This document shows, piece after piece, positions 17,593-27,766 of a DNA stretch of 59,454 nucleotides. A program made the translations under genes and the position numbers. A model generated the notes under the pieces. The model was not told the DNA's origin, made no database searches, and saw only the letters and a list, made by a program, of their open reading frames with translations. Position 1 is the stretch's first letter, and every line of letters starts with the position of its first letter. Where the stretch lies: positions 18,073 to 77,526 of the forward strand of contig PMPH01000135.1 of NCBI GenBank assembly GCA_003161045.1. Direction: 5' to 3'. Source of the stretch: Acidobacteriaceae bacterium. GTDB lineage: Bacteria; Acidobacteriota; Terriglobia; Terriglobales; Acidobacteriaceae.

Positions 17593-18326
17593 CAGCTCAT
17601 CGAGTGAAAGCGTTTGCCGGCATCGACTTGAATCTCCTGATTGTTTTCGGCAAAACTGCCCGCCTGCACTCTTGCATTGGCGGCCTGCAGGTGCGCCACA
17701 ATGGCAAGGGGCGACAGGCCGTAGGCGTTGAGCTTGGCGGTGCTGAGCACGATGCGGAGGTTGCGCGGCAGACCGCCGATGATCTTCGTCTCCGACACAT
17801 CGGAAACCTGCTCGATCTTGTGCTGCACCTCGCCGGCGATGGCGCGAAGCTGGTAGCCGTCATAGTGCTCGCCCCACAAGGTCAAAGAGAGGATAGGAAC
17901 ATCGTCGATCGAGCGCGCCTTGATGATGGGCTGCGAAACCCCTGGCGGCATGCGGCCGAAGTTCGAGTAGAGCTTGCTATAAACCTTGATGAGCGCATCT
18001 TCCTGCGGCGTGCCGACCAGAAAACGCACGATCACCAGGCTCTGGCCGGGGCTGGAGGTCGAGTACATGTACTCGACGCCTGAAATCTGGTGCACCAGCA
18101 TTTCGATGGGCAGCGTGACGCGCTGCTCGACTTCTGCCGGCGAGGCGCCCGGCATCGCGGTCGTAATGTCCAGCATCGGCACCAGAATCTGCGGGTCCTC
18201 CTCGCGGGGGATGACGGCCACCGCGAAGATTCCCATGGCCAGCGACGCGGCAATGAAGAGCGGCGTCAGCTTGGAGTTGAGAAAGGCGTGCGCCAGCCGC
18301 CCGGCGATTCCCAGCTCCTGCTTCAT
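17592..18326 (-). pseudogene. RND multidrug efflux transporter, N-terminal 240 residues only
   Basis: The translation matches the start of an AcrB/HAE1-type inner-membrane pump: first transmembrane helix (LTPLFIAASLAMGIFAVAVI), PREEDPQI, GASPAEVEQRVTLPIE, and the porter subdomain to NNQEIQVDAGK. Intact pumps have about 1000-1050 residues. Here the frame leaves the family after VDAGK and stops within six codons, exactly where the ECF sigma remnant begins, so a deletion of more than 2 kb is the best explanation. The ATG overlaps the stop of the upstream TolC-adaptor pseudogene (ATGA), which preserves the original operon organisation. Confidence 0.85.
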
Positions 18327-19509
18327 GGCCGGACTTCAATGCTCGTTGCGGCGATTCTCTTGCCCTCAAGGTCGCGGTCCGAGGGCTCATCGACCAGCTT
18401 TTCCCCGGCGGCAATGCCCGACAAAACCTCCACGAGATTGCCGTGCGCCGCGCCCAGCGTCAGAGTTCGGAGCCGCGCGATTTGCTGGCCGTCGAGCACG
18501 TACGCACAGGCCAGCGAGCCGCGCATCACCACGGCGGAACGCGGAATGAGGATTGCCTGCCGGAGCCCGTTGGCAAACTCCACCGTCCCGTACATTCCCG
18601 CCCGCGCCGTCTCCAGCGAAAGCTCGGCGGTTTGCTGATGAATGTGCGCCTGGCTGACCTCCAGCCGCAGATGCTCTCGCAGCAGAGCGGCCTGCGCGTC
18701 GATTTTTTCTTTCCCCGCGCTCTCCCGCGCCAGTAGGGCGCTCTTGCCCACGGGCAGAATATCGACCGTGATCTGGACGCCGGCCACCCAGTTGTCGCCT
18801 CCCGCGCCGGCCGTGGTGCTTTGGTCTTGCTCCCAGTTCCCGTAGGCGCTCACGCGCGGTCCTAACTCTGATTTCGCCGCGCCCACGGCTGCCGATTGCG
18901 CCGATTGCGCTTCTCCCAGGGCCATCAGATCAGGGCGCGTTTTGGCCGCCGTCGCCAGCTCCTGCGCCAGTGGAAGTTGGGCAAATCCATGCGGCTCAAT
19001 CGGTTTCAGCCCAGAGGCCTCGAGCTCCGGCCTTCCCATCGTCTCGCGCAACTCGGCCCAGGCCAACTCCAGCTCTCCCTGGGCCGCAATCAACTCCTCC
19101 TTGCGGGCGGCGACGTTCACCTGGGCCGACATGCGGTCCGACTCCACCGCCAGGCCCGCCTTCACGCGCTCATCGGTCGAGGCCAGCAGCGCCTCGGCCG
19201 TCTCCTATTCGTGCCGGGCGACGTCAATCTGCCGCTCTGCGTAGAGCACGGACTGACAGGCCTTGACGACCTGGAAGACGATCTGCTGATTAACCGCCTG
19301 GGCCTCCCGGCTGCCGGCGCGCGCCAGGGCGGCCTCGGGGCTTTCCCCAGGGCTACATCGATGGCTTGCCGGAGCGTCAACGGTTCCTGCGTCACGAATT
19401 CTTGCGCCTCGGGTTCTTGCGCCGCGGCGGCCCATCCGCCCAGGCAGGCCCATCCTCCCACGCAAATAAGAAGGGAAAGGCCCAGGGCTCGATAACGGCG
19501 GGAAATCAT
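18323..19509 (-). pseudogene. Broken TolC-family protein fused to the C-terminus of an RND adaptor
   Basis: The region starts with a signal peptide and TolC-like beginning (MISRRYRALGLSLLICVGGW, PLTLRQAIDVALGKA). A frameshift near 19340 is needed to continue (EAALARAGSREAQAVN, VLYAERQIDVARHE), then an in-frame TAG at about 19205 interrupts it. The last open stretch (from 19165) carries the TolC helical core up to ELSLETARAG. At about 18598 it switches to the C-terminal part of a membrane-fusion adaptor (MYGTVEFANG, ILIPRSAVVMRGS, VEVLSGIAAGEKLV). A deletion therefore joined the outer-membrane and adaptor genes. With three lesions the product cannot be a working efflux component. Confidence 0.85.
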
Positions 19510-19837
19510 CGGTAAAGCCTCCTCGGCTCGTGCATTCCTATGAATAAACTCCCAAAAGAGGGAAGCCGTTACCTAAAAACGCCAAAAGAATTTCAAATGG
19601 TTTCGGGACGCTCCCAGATCCGTGCGCCGGGCCGGTTTTGAAGCGCGGTGAGGCTAGAATCGAAATAGGGCCTGCAATTGCACGCCAGATGACGCGCGGG
19701 ATGGCGTTCCTGCGGGATAAATGGCATTTGCGGCAGGCAATTTGCACCGGCAAAGATTCGCAACGAGGCAATTTGCCGCGGCAGAGATTTGTGGCAGGGA
19801 ATTTGCCACTGAAGATTCGCAACAGGGAGAAAAGACG
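19510..19837. other. Intergenic region with imperfect tandem repeats upstream of the YccA-like gene
   Basis: No gene is convincing here. From 19732 to 19823 there are three imperfect tandem units of about 30 bases (19732-19764, 19765-19795, 19796-19823) sharing GGCAATTTGC and AGATTCGCAAC. They end 14 bases before the start codon of the next gene, so they form part of its leader. They could be a binding array or simply slippage products. Confidence 0.5.
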
Positions 19838-20608
19838 ATGGCGTTGATGAAAACCTCCAATCCGGCACTGGGCGAGAGCACATTTCGCAACCTTTCCGGC
19901 AGCCAGTATGGCGGCCTGACGGAGGCAGCCAGCCGCATGACGCTGGCAGGCACCGTGAACAAGACCGGCATTCTGCTGCTCTGCGCCATTGCCACCGCCG
20001 CCTGGACCTGGCATTTGTTCCTCCCGGAGCGCGATCTTGCGGCGGTGATGCCGCTGATGATGGCCGGGATGATCGGCGGATTCATCTGCGCCCTGGTCAC
20101 CATCTTCAAAAAGGAGTGGTCGGCGGTGACGGCGCCCATCTACGCGCTGCTGGAGGGCCTGGTGCTGGGCGGTCTGTCGGCTATCGTCGACCTTCGCTAT
20201 CCGGGCATTGCGATCCAGGCGGTAGGCCTGACCTTCGGCACGCTCTTCGTGCTTCTGCTGGCTTACCGCTCGGGATTAATCCAGGTCACGCAGAAGTTTC
20301 GCATGGGCGTGGTCGCGGCCACCGGCGGGATCATGGTTTTTTACCTGCTGCAGATGGTGATGGGCTTCTTCGGCTTTCACTTCACGTCCGTCAATGGCTC
20401 CGGCCCCATCGGAATCGGTTTCAGCCTGATCGTGGTGGCCGTCGCCGCCCTCAATCTGGTGCTCGATTTCGACTTCATCGAGCAAGGCGTGCGCTATGGC
20501 GCTCCCAAGTACATGGAGTGGTACGCCGCCTTCGGGATCATGGTCACGCTGGTCTGGCTCTACCTTGAAATTCTGAGGCTGCTCACCAAACTGCGCAGCA
20601 GGGACTAG
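19838..20608 (+). CDS. Bax inhibitor-1/YccA family membrane protein
   Basis: A 256-residue integral membrane protein with about seven hydrophobic helices after a 45-residue polar N-terminus. Family features are the early SxxGxx..TxxGTVNKTGILLL helix, the glycine-rich helix LLEGLVLGGLSAI and the C-terminal part with NLVLDFDFIEQGVRYGAPKYMEWYAAFG, which matches the DFxxIexgvxxgapkymeWyaAFGL signature of the YccA-type subgroup. The bacterial proteins are linked to membrane protein quality control or ion leak, but the role here is unknown. The ATG at 19838 has GGGAG upstream; a longer open frame would translate the repeat region. Confidence 0.85.
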   Translation: MALMKTSNPALGESTFRNLSGSQYGGLTEAASRMTLAGTVNKTGILLLCAIATAAWTWHLFLPERDLAAVMPLMMAGMIGGFICALVTIFKKEWSAVTAPIYALLEGLVLGGLSAIVDLRYPGIAIQAVGLTFGTLFVLLLAYRSGLIQVTQKFRMGVVAATGGIMVFYLLQMVMGFFGFHFTSVNGSGPIGIGFSLIVVAVAALNLVLDFDFIEQGVRYGAPKYMEWYAAFGIMVTLVWLYLEILRLLTKLRSRD

Positions 20609-20797
20609 CTCCCTGGCCTCTTCATTTCCTCTTTGCGGCCTGGGCGGCAGCAACGCTTCATTTTGCATTGAATGAGCCAGGGCATTGACCTCCAATCCAG
20701 CCGCCGGTATCATCGGAAGAGTTGAGAGTTGTGTGCGGACTTGGCGTCTGCCCGACTCCCGGACGAGCCTTCGCGGCCTGCGAGTGGCTTTTTTCCC

Positions 20798-20874
20798 GGC
20801 GGGGTAGCTCAGCTGGTTAGAGCGACGGATTCATAACCCGTAGGTCGGCAGTTCAAGTCTGCCTCCCGCCACCA
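20798..20874 (+). tRNA. tRNA-Met (anticodon CAT)
   Basis: A complete 77-base cloverleaf with encoded CCA end. The acceptor GGCGGGG pairs with TCCCGCC (one G-U), the D arm is GCTCAGCTGGTTAGAGC, the anticodon loop TTCATAA has CAT at 34-36, and the T arm is GGCAGTTCAAGTCTGCC. The lack of initiator features (it has a normal first pair) points to elongator Met; a lysidine-modified Ile tRNA also has CAT and cannot be fully excluded. The last anticodon-stem pair (31-39) is an A-C mismatch. Confidence 0.93.
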
Positions 20875-21005
20875 AATAAATCAACAACTTGTGCTGGAGT
20901 CTCGAAGCCCTTTCGAGGTCGGCGGCAACTCCGGCGAAGCGGGGGAGCGGGCTGGTTGAGCCTGCGTCCTGCGCCAACTCCGCAGTTCGTCAGTCCTGCG
21001 ATGAA

Positions 21006-22049
21006 TCAGCCTTGCGGCGCGTCAGCCCCGCGATGAATCAGCGCGTGGGCGGCTTGGTACATCTGCCAGGCCGTGGCCCAGTGCAGCTCTACGCCTCTGC
21101 GCTCGGCCTCTTCCGCAATCCAACGGAAGAGGTTGCCGAGGCCACCGTTGAGCAGCGGTTCCAGATTCCTCTCCGGCGCGCCGTGGGTGTAAAGCTTCAG
21201 AAAAAGCTCATTGCCGATGGTGGGAGCCAGGTCAAACCACCGGCGCACCCGCGCGGGCGTGGGCAGATCGTACCCGGCCAGCTCTCCGGTCTCCAGGCGC
21301 GGCAGCAGCCGCTCGCCGAAGCGCAGGCCCAGTGGCCCGGTGATCATCAGCAGGTCTCCGCAGCGGCCGCCGCCCACCGTGGCCTCGATGCCGCGATCGA
21401 AGGAGCGGGGACGGTGGTCGGCGTTGCTGGTGCACCAGTAGATCTGGTTCACCACGCGGCCCTGGGTCGGGGAGGGAAGCGAGGGCATGGTGAAATCGGC
21501 GTAGCAGCCCAGCTCGCGCAGCAGGGCAATCTCGCCGTTGAGGCCGCACCAACGGCCATCGGGGCGCGAGTTGTCCAGCGCCCAGTTGCCATGAATGAAG
21601 CCGAAGGCGGTGCGGCCCTCCCACTGGCGCAGCAGGCCGTGCTCGTCCGTCAGCCGGCGGCAGAACTCGTTGACCTTCTGGATGAAGCTCTCGCGCTGCT
21701 CGTGGTCGTGGTGCAGGTGCACCTCCACGTCGCCCGTGCCCAGGCGCACCATCTCCGCAATGCCCTCGAGCAGGTCGCGCCGGTACTCTTCCTGGGGGTA
21801 AAAGAAGCTGTACTGGGGGTGCTGGCCGCTGGCGTCCCGTGGGCTGTCGCCAGAAATGCGCGGCCAACGGTCGCGCCACCGGGCGACGCGGCCCAGCGCG
21901 GTTTCAACCGAGGCGCCCATGCCCAGCGGCTCATAGTGATCGGCAATGAGAACCCAGGCGCGCTTTGGCCTGGTGGTGCGCAGGGCCTTGCGCAGGCGGT
22001 CCCGTAGGTACGGAGCCAGCCAGATTTCCGCGTGTCGAGGAAGCTTCAT
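21006..22049 (-). CDS. Glycoside hydrolase/deacetylase-fold protein, uncharacterised
   Basis: This 347-residue soluble protein has features of the polysaccharide deacetylase (NodB-like) superfamily: an early acidic-histidine segment (LIADHYEPLG), a His-rich strand end (DVEVHLHHDHE), and a HGNWALDNS motif near residue 154 that could bind a metal. No signal peptide is visible, so it is probably cytoplasmic. It lies near, but on the opposite strand to, a set of surface polysaccharide genes (acyltransferase, O-antigen ligase, glycosyltransferase), which fits a role in carbohydrate modification. The substrate cannot be told. Confidence 0.55.
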   Translation of the reverse strand: MKLPRHAEIWLAPYLRDRLRKALRTTRPKRAWVLIADHYEPLGMGASVETALGRVARWRDRWPRISGDSPRDASGQHPQYSFFYPQEEYRRDLLEGIAEMVRLGTGDVEVHLHHDHEQRESFIQKVNEFCRRLTDEHGLLRQWEGRTAFGFIHGNWALDNSRPDGRWCGLNGEIALLRELGCYADFTMPSLPSPTQGRVVNQIYWCTSNADHRPRSFDRGIEATVGGGRCGDLLMITGPLGLRFGERLLPRLETGELAGYDLPTPARVRRWFDLAPTIGNELFLKLYTHGAPERNLEPLLNGGLGNLFRWIAEEAERRGVELHWATAWQMYQAAHALIHRGADAPQG

Positions 22050-22454
22050 CGAATTAATCTTCTCTTTGCGCCCGTGGACCGTTCACGGCCAATGCGCTGC
22101 GGCCCTACGAATGCGCCGCGGCAGCCACCGCCAGTCCGAAGTATCGGGTACGCCTCCTCTCGCTGTCAAAGCCCTCCACGTAAGAACTTCCGGCCCACCA
22201 GGCGGAGTTTGCTGGCGCGGCCGTTCAGCGGGCCGGGAGGAAAATGCTGGTATGTTTTGAATGCTTCAATTAAGATCGCCATATGGCATAGAGACTGATT
22301 CCTGCCCTCTCTAGAGCATTTTCACTTCACAAGTTGACCTTACGGGAGCATAGAAGGTGGCTTTTTCTCGAGGGAAAAGTCACTTGGCATCCAGGTTTCT
22401 GTAAAGAGCAGAAGTTAAAATCCTACAGAGGCATTTTGCTACCATCTCTTTGGA
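22050..22454. other. Intergenic region containing a family 2 repeat (copy B)
   Basis: About 405 bases without a convincing gene. Positions 22311-22388 carry a family 2 repeat in the opposite orientation to copy A: CTAGAGCATTTTCAC at the left end and the central hairpin GTGGCTTTTTCTCGAGGGAAAAGTCAC at 22357-22383. The remaining sequence shows nothing recognisable. Confidence 0.6.
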
Positions 22455-23552
22455 ATGCCAGGAGACGTCAAGGTGAGAGTCGGAACTGATTTCAGCAGAA
22501 ATAATCTGGATTGCCTTCGTTTGATCCTGGCGTCCATCGTGGCTTTGTTTCACCTCTACGTGCTGTCGGGAATTTCCGCCTTCTCCGTCTTTGGGCGCTA
22601 CTTATCTCCGCACTTTGCTGTCAATGGGTTTTTTGTCATCAGTGGCTTCCTGATTTATCGCAGTTATACCCGGTCGTCTTCTACTCGCTCGTACTTCGAA
22701 AAGCGGGCCAGGCGAATTTACCCGGCCTACTTCACCATCGTGATGCTCGCGGCCATTGCGTTGTGTCCGCTGAGCACACTGCCTTTATCGCAATACTTCG
22801 GGATGGGGTTCTGGAAGTATCTTGGCGCGAATCTCCTGTTTCTCAATTTTCTTGCGCCCTCGCTGCCGGGGGTATTCGCATCGAATAGCATCTCGGCCGT
22901 AAATGGCGCGCTCTGGACCCTCAAGATTGAAGTCGCCTTCTATTTGCTTGTGCCCGTGATGCACCATCTGTGCGAACACTTCGGAGCAAGGAAAATTATT
23001 GGCGCGATTTTCATCCTTTCTTCCGCTTGGAAGTATGGCTTTGCATGGCTGGCTACCATGGGCGGTTCACCGGCTTTATTTTCATTGGACAGGTCGCGCA
23101 CTTTTTATGAGCAAATGGGGGCGCAGTTTCCCGGTCAGCTTTTATATTTCTGCGCAGGAGTCCTGCTTTTGCTCTATTTCGACACACTGAAGCTGTATTT
23201 TCGAAGCATTGCCATCCTCACGGCGGCTTTGTTCCTTCTCGACCATTGGCTTATGAGAGGGACGCTCGATGTTTTATGGATTTCCGGGCTGATCTTTGTC
23301 TTCGGCTTCTGGCGCTATTTCGGAAATTTCTCGAAATACGGAGATTTTTCCTATGGCATTTACATCGTCCATTTTCCTATATTGCAGACGCTGATAGCGC
23401 TTGGACTGGCGAGGTTCAATCCGGTTATTTTTTTAATTGCCGGCCTATCGCTTATCAGCCTGGCGGGTTTTCTCATGTGGCACCTGGTCGAAAACAGGTT
23501 CCTGGCGAGCAGTTCCCATTACCGGCAGGGATTGCTCAAGAGGCCAGCGTAG
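22455..23552 (+). CDS. Acyltransferase family 3 membrane protein
   Basis: A 365-residue protein with about ten hydrophobic helices, of the acyltransferase 3 family that O-acetylates or otherwise acylates extracellular polysaccharides and lipids. Family features are the N-terminal LDCLRLILASIVALFHLY with the active-site His, the GFFVISGFLIYRSY loop, and YFEKRARRIYPAY with the conserved arginines. It opens a three-gene plus-strand cluster with an O-antigen ligase-like and a GT4 gene. The sequence looks less GC-rich than flanking housekeeping genes, as is common for surface polysaccharide genes, and may have been acquired by transfer. Confidence 0.9.
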   Translation: MPGDVKVRVGTDFSRNNLDCLRLILASIVALFHLYVLSGISAFSVFGRYLSPHFAVNGFFVISGFLIYRSYTRSSSTRSYFEKRARRIYPAYFTIVMLAAIALCPLSTLPLSQYFGMGFWKYLGANLLFLNFLAPSLPGVFASNSISAVNGALWTLKIEVAFYLLVPVMHHLCEHFGARKIIGAIFILSSAWKYGFAWLATMGGSPALFSLDRSRTFYEQMGAQFPGQLLYFCAGVLLLLYFDTLKLYFRSIAILTAALFLLDHWLMRGTLDVLWISGLIFVFGFWRYFGNFSKYGDFSYGIYIVHFPILQTLIALGLARFNPVIFLIAGLSLISLAGFLMWHLVENRFLASSSHYRQGLLKRPA

Positions 23553-23752
23553 GCTTTACCGGCCCGGACGCATTCCTTCCATGCCCGGCTTGCCGCGGTT
23601 TCCCGCGGCCGTTGCGCGCTGGTTTTTCCGAATGGACTTTTTGTCCGCCGGGTTACAGGCCCCATTGCTCTAAAACGCGCGCATTGTTGGATGCAATGCT
23701 GCCGACTCGGTTATCCTGATTCAGATCTCAATCTTTGTGTGAAGCGTTCCCT

Positions 23753-25156
23753 ATGGGTTTCGTACTTAGCCTTCTTTATTTCGTTACGTACTACCTCACG
23801 CCCACGGTCATGTTCGGGCCGCTGGCTCCTTATCGCATCGAGCTGATCCTCGCCATACTGATCATTTTCGTATCGCTGCCCAAGCTGGCGGGTTCGATCA
23901 TTTTGAAAACGCCGCAGTCGGTGGCCGTGATTGGTCTGGTGCTGGCCATCATTTTGTCGGTGCTCATCGGGATGCACTGGGCCGGCGGAACCATCCAGGT
24001 GTTTCTAGCATTCATTCCGAATGCCTTCGCGTTCTTTCTTGTGTGCCTGCACTGCAACTCGATGAAGAAATTGCAGGCCATTGTCCTCATGCTGCTGTTC
24101 GTTTGCCTGTTTGTGATTGGGCACGGGTGCGTGGATCAGCGCCGCGGGATTTCCGCGGGCGGGTCCCCTTCATCATCAGAGGACGCGAATAGCGCGGAAC
24201 CGGAGCTTTGGAGCCGCAATCACCCATATGTTCTCGCCATGAGCAGCGGCACGGGTGAAGGGATCTACCGGATCAGGGGACTGGGAGAGATCAACGACCC
24301 GAACGACTTTGGCCAGTTGATCATCTGCACGATACCGCTGATGTTCATCTTCTGGCGGGCGAAAAAAATCTTTTGGAACCTGGCGCTGGTGATCTTGCCG
24401 GTCAGCGTACTGCTGTACGGGGCCTTTCTGACGCACTCGCGCGGCGCTCTGGTGGCCTTGATGGCGGTGGCGGTGGTGGCGGCGCGGCGGCGCATCGGGA
24501 CGCTGCCGGCGCTGCTGATTGCCGGCGGGTTGTTTGTGGGGGCAATGGCCCTGCACTTCACCGGCGGGCGGGCGGTCTCTGTCAATGCTGGCGAAGACCG
24601 CACGGCTCTTTGGGGCGAAAGCCTGCAACTGCTGAAGGCTCATCCGTTTTTCGGAGTGGGCTTCGGAAATTTGACGGACTATCTTGGTGGTCAAACCTCG
24701 CACAACTCGGTTGCCGTCTGCGCGGCGGAGCTTGGCATGTTCGGATTGTTCTTCTGGTGCTTGTTCCTGCTTCCCACGGTGAGGGACGCTTTGGTGATCG
24801 CTTCACCGGCGCAGGTGAGTGAAGCAGAACCGGTTGAGCCAGAGGAAGAACTCTTGCCGCTGTCGGCAAGGAAGATTGAAGTCATCGACAGGGCGGAGGT
24901 CAATCACCTGGGGCGATTGCTGGTTTTGTCGCTCACCGGCTTTCTGGTGGCGGGATGGTTTCTCTCTCGCTCCTTTGTCATGACGTTTTTTCTGCTGGGC
25001 GGCATGGTCGAGGTGGTTTACGAGATGGCTCTGCGGCGAGGGATGGTCGCGCCTCGCCTGCGGCTGGCGCGCGTACTGCCGTACGCCGGCATTCTGGCGG
25101 TTTTGCTGATCCTCGTAATGTACATCATGCTCCGGATCGTGAACATGATGCATTGA
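23753..25156 (+). CDS. O-antigen ligase/polymerase-like membrane protein
   Basis: A polytopic membrane protein of about 467 residues from the ATG at 23753. It shows the Wzy_C/WaaL signature: a large periplasmic loop followed by LTHSRGALVALM and then GVGFGNLTDYLGG with TSHNSVAVCAAELGMFG, the pattern of the conserved Arg and His region used in glycan transfer from a lipid carrier. A polar stretch at about residues 345-390 (Glu-rich) splits the C-terminal helices. It sits between an acyltransferase and a glycosyltransferase on the same strand, in keeping with assembly of an exported polysaccharide. Confidence 0.85.
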   Translation: MGFVLSLLYFVTYYLTPTVMFGPLAPYRIELILAILIIFVSLPKLAGSIILKTPQSVAVIGLVLAIILSVLIGMHWAGGTIQVFLAFIPNAFAFFLVCLHCNSMKKLQAIVLMLLFVCLFVIGHGCVDQRRGISAGGSPSSSEDANSAEPELWSRNHPYVLAMSSGTGEGIYRIRGLGEINDPNDFGQLIICTIPLMFIFWRAKKIFWNLALVILPVSVLLYGAFLTHSRGALVALMAVAVVAARRRIGTLPALLIAGGLFVGAMALHFTGGRAVSVNAGEDRTALWGESLQLLKAHPFFGVGFGNLTDYLGGQTSHNSVAVCAAELGMFGLFFWCLFLLPTVRDALVIASPAQVSEAEPVEPEEELLPLSARKIEVIDRAEVNHLGRLLVLSLTGFLVAGWFLSRSFVMTFFLLGGMVEVVYEMALRRGMVAPRLRLARVLPYAGILAVLLILVMYIMLRIVNMMH

Positions 25157-25243
25157 TTTGAACGCGGTGGATTTGACCGTCTTCCAGGTTGGAAACAGCG
25201 TACGGGGCTTGGCGCCCAGCGGCCGGAGGTTCAAGCAGCCAGC

Positions 25244-26332
25244 ATGAAAATCGCGCACGTAGTCGACAGCATGGAGGTGGGCGGCGCCGAGACGCTGGTC
25301 GCGCAGTTGTGCCGCCTGCAGCGCGAGCAGGGCCATGATCCGCGCGTCTACGCGGTCCTGACACTGGGCCCGCTGGGCGAGCGGATGCGGGCCGAGGGCT
25401 TCGCCGTGCAGCCGAATGTGGGCCGCCACTTGCCGGAGGCCACGCGGAATTTCTATCGCATCTTCAAAGAGTCGAGGCCCGATGTGGTCCATCTGCACAA
25501 TCCGACGCCAGCCATTTATGCGGCCCCGGCCGCCCGGATGGCAGGTGTGCCCAGCGTCGTGTCGACCCGGCATAGCCTGGTGGCTCCGCCGCGCCGGGTG
25601 GTTGCGGAGTTGAAGTACGCCGTGGCGGCCGCCTGCTGCGACTGGATCGCCGGCATCTGCGACGCGGCGGTGAAAAATTTAAGGAGCATTCACAGCATTC
25701 CGGCGCGCAAGATCGTGCGCGTGTACAACGGCGCGGAGCCGCTGCGGCGCGTGGCGAAAGAAGATTGGCCGGCCAAAAACGGCTTCACGCTGCTCTACGC
25801 TGGCCGTCTGGCTCCGGTAAAAAATCACGCGCTGCTGCTCAACGCCTTTCACGCGGCGCTCGGCTCCATGCCGGAGTTGCGGCTGTGGATGGTGGGCGAC
25901 GGTAGCGAACGCGTGGCGCTGGAGAACCTGGCTGGGCAGTTGGGCATTGCGGCGCAGGTCACATTCTGGGGGCAGCAGCTCGACGTGGCCCCGTTTTTCT
26001 CCGCGGCCGACGCCTTCATCATGTCGTCGCACTCGGAGGGGTTGCCGATGTCGCTGTTGCAGGCATTCTCGCTGGGGCTGCCGGCCATCGTGACCGATGT
26101 GGGCGGAATGGCGGAGGTCGTGCGGCTGGCGCAGGCGGGATTTACCGTGACCGATGCAGCCGGGATGGCCGCGGCGATCCTGCGGCTGGCGGGCGACGCC
26201 GCGGAACAGGAGCAGCTCTCGAAGAACGCCGAGGCGGCCTTCCACGAGCGTTTTACTCTGCCCGCGATGGCCGCCGCCTACATGGACTTGTACCGGGAGA
26301 CGCCGCGGGCGCGGCGGGCGGCGAAGCACTGA
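25244..26332 (+). CDS. Glycosyltransferase family 4 (GT-B fold)
   Basis: A 362-residue cytoplasmic glycosyltransferase. The N-terminal domain begins MKIAHVVDSMEVGGAETLV, the typical GT4 acceptor-side loop; the C-terminal nucleotide-sugar domain includes LLYAGRLAPVKNH and the E-x7-E-like motif in SSHSEGLPMSLLQAFSLGLP. It would transfer a sugar from a nucleotide donor to a lipid-linked acceptor during synthesis of the polysaccharide handled by the two genes upstream. Donor and acceptor cannot be inferred. Confidence 0.92.
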   Translation: MKIAHVVDSMEVGGAETLVAQLCRLQREQGHDPRVYAVLTLGPLGERMRAEGFAVQPNVGRHLPEATRNFYRIFKESRPDVVHLHNPTPAIYAAPAARMAGVPSVVSTRHSLVAPPRRVVAELKYAVAAACCDWIAGICDAAVKNLRSIHSIPARKIVRVYNGAEPLRRVAKEDWPAKNGFTLLYAGRLAPVKNHALLLNAFHAALGSMPELRLWMVGDGSERVALENLAGQLGIAAQVTFWGQQLDVAPFFSAADAFIMSSHSEGLPMSLLQAFSLGLPAIVTDVGGMAEVVRLAQAGFTVTDAAGMAAAILRLAGDAAEQEQLSKNAEAAFHERFTLPAMAAAYMDLYRETPRARRAAKH

Positions 26333-26365
26333 GGGGGTTTCACCGTTTCTGTAAAGTGGGCACCA

Positions 26366-26418
26366 TGCAACCCCACCCTAGCCGCAAGAATGACAACGCG
26401 GCGAGGGCGGGGCACCCG
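26366..26418. repeat. Family 1 palindromic repeat
   Basis: Arms CCCACCCTAGCCGC (26372-26385) and GCGGCGAGGGCGGG (26398-26411) followed by GCACCC, in the opposite orientation to the copy at 12.6 kb. Homology to that copy extends outward through an ATGCAA flank. Just beyond, near 26455-26470, CGCTCAGAATGACA is the complement of TGTCATTCTGAGCG near 36.2 kb, a further short repeat. Confidence 0.7.
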
Positions 26419-26533
26419 GCCGCAAAGTGGCGAAATGCAGCTTCTTCGACTTCGCGGCGCTCCGCTCAGAATGACAAGCGAGGGTAGGGCACTCGGCTTT
26501 CCTTCAGGATGCGTTCTCCTCACGGTTTTGTAC

Positions 26534-26570
26534 AAAAAAACAGCCTCCGGCCCGCGGGCCGGAGGCTGTT
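26534..26570 (-). terminator. Rho-independent terminator of the leu-ilv operon
   Basis: A long GC-rich perfect hairpin (AACAGCCTCCGG arm at 26539-26550, complementary arm to 26570) is followed on the minus strand by seven Ts, 20 bases after the ilvC stop codon. This is the strongest terminator in the window and marks the end of the leu-ilv transcription unit. Confidence 0.93.
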
Positions 26571-26590
26571 TCTGTTTTCTGCTTCGTACT

Positions 26591-27646
<1,056 letters not shown>

Positions 27647-27711
27647 TCAGTAAAGTGGGCTCACTGTTGCCTGGCCCGCACTCTTTATTAAGGCTAAACC
27701 TCAGGGGCCAT

Positions 27712-27762
27712 GAATCCCACCCTGGCCGCAAAAACAAACGCGCGGCGAGGATGGGGCCCCCA
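27712..27762. repeat. Family 1 palindromic repeat between ilvN and ilvC
   Basis: Arms CCCACCCTGGCCGC (27716-27729) and GCGGCGAGGATGGG (27742-27755). It starts a few bases after the ilvN stop codon, in the leader of ilvC, and could fold in the operon mRNA. Confidence 0.7.
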
Positions 27763-27766
27763 GTTC

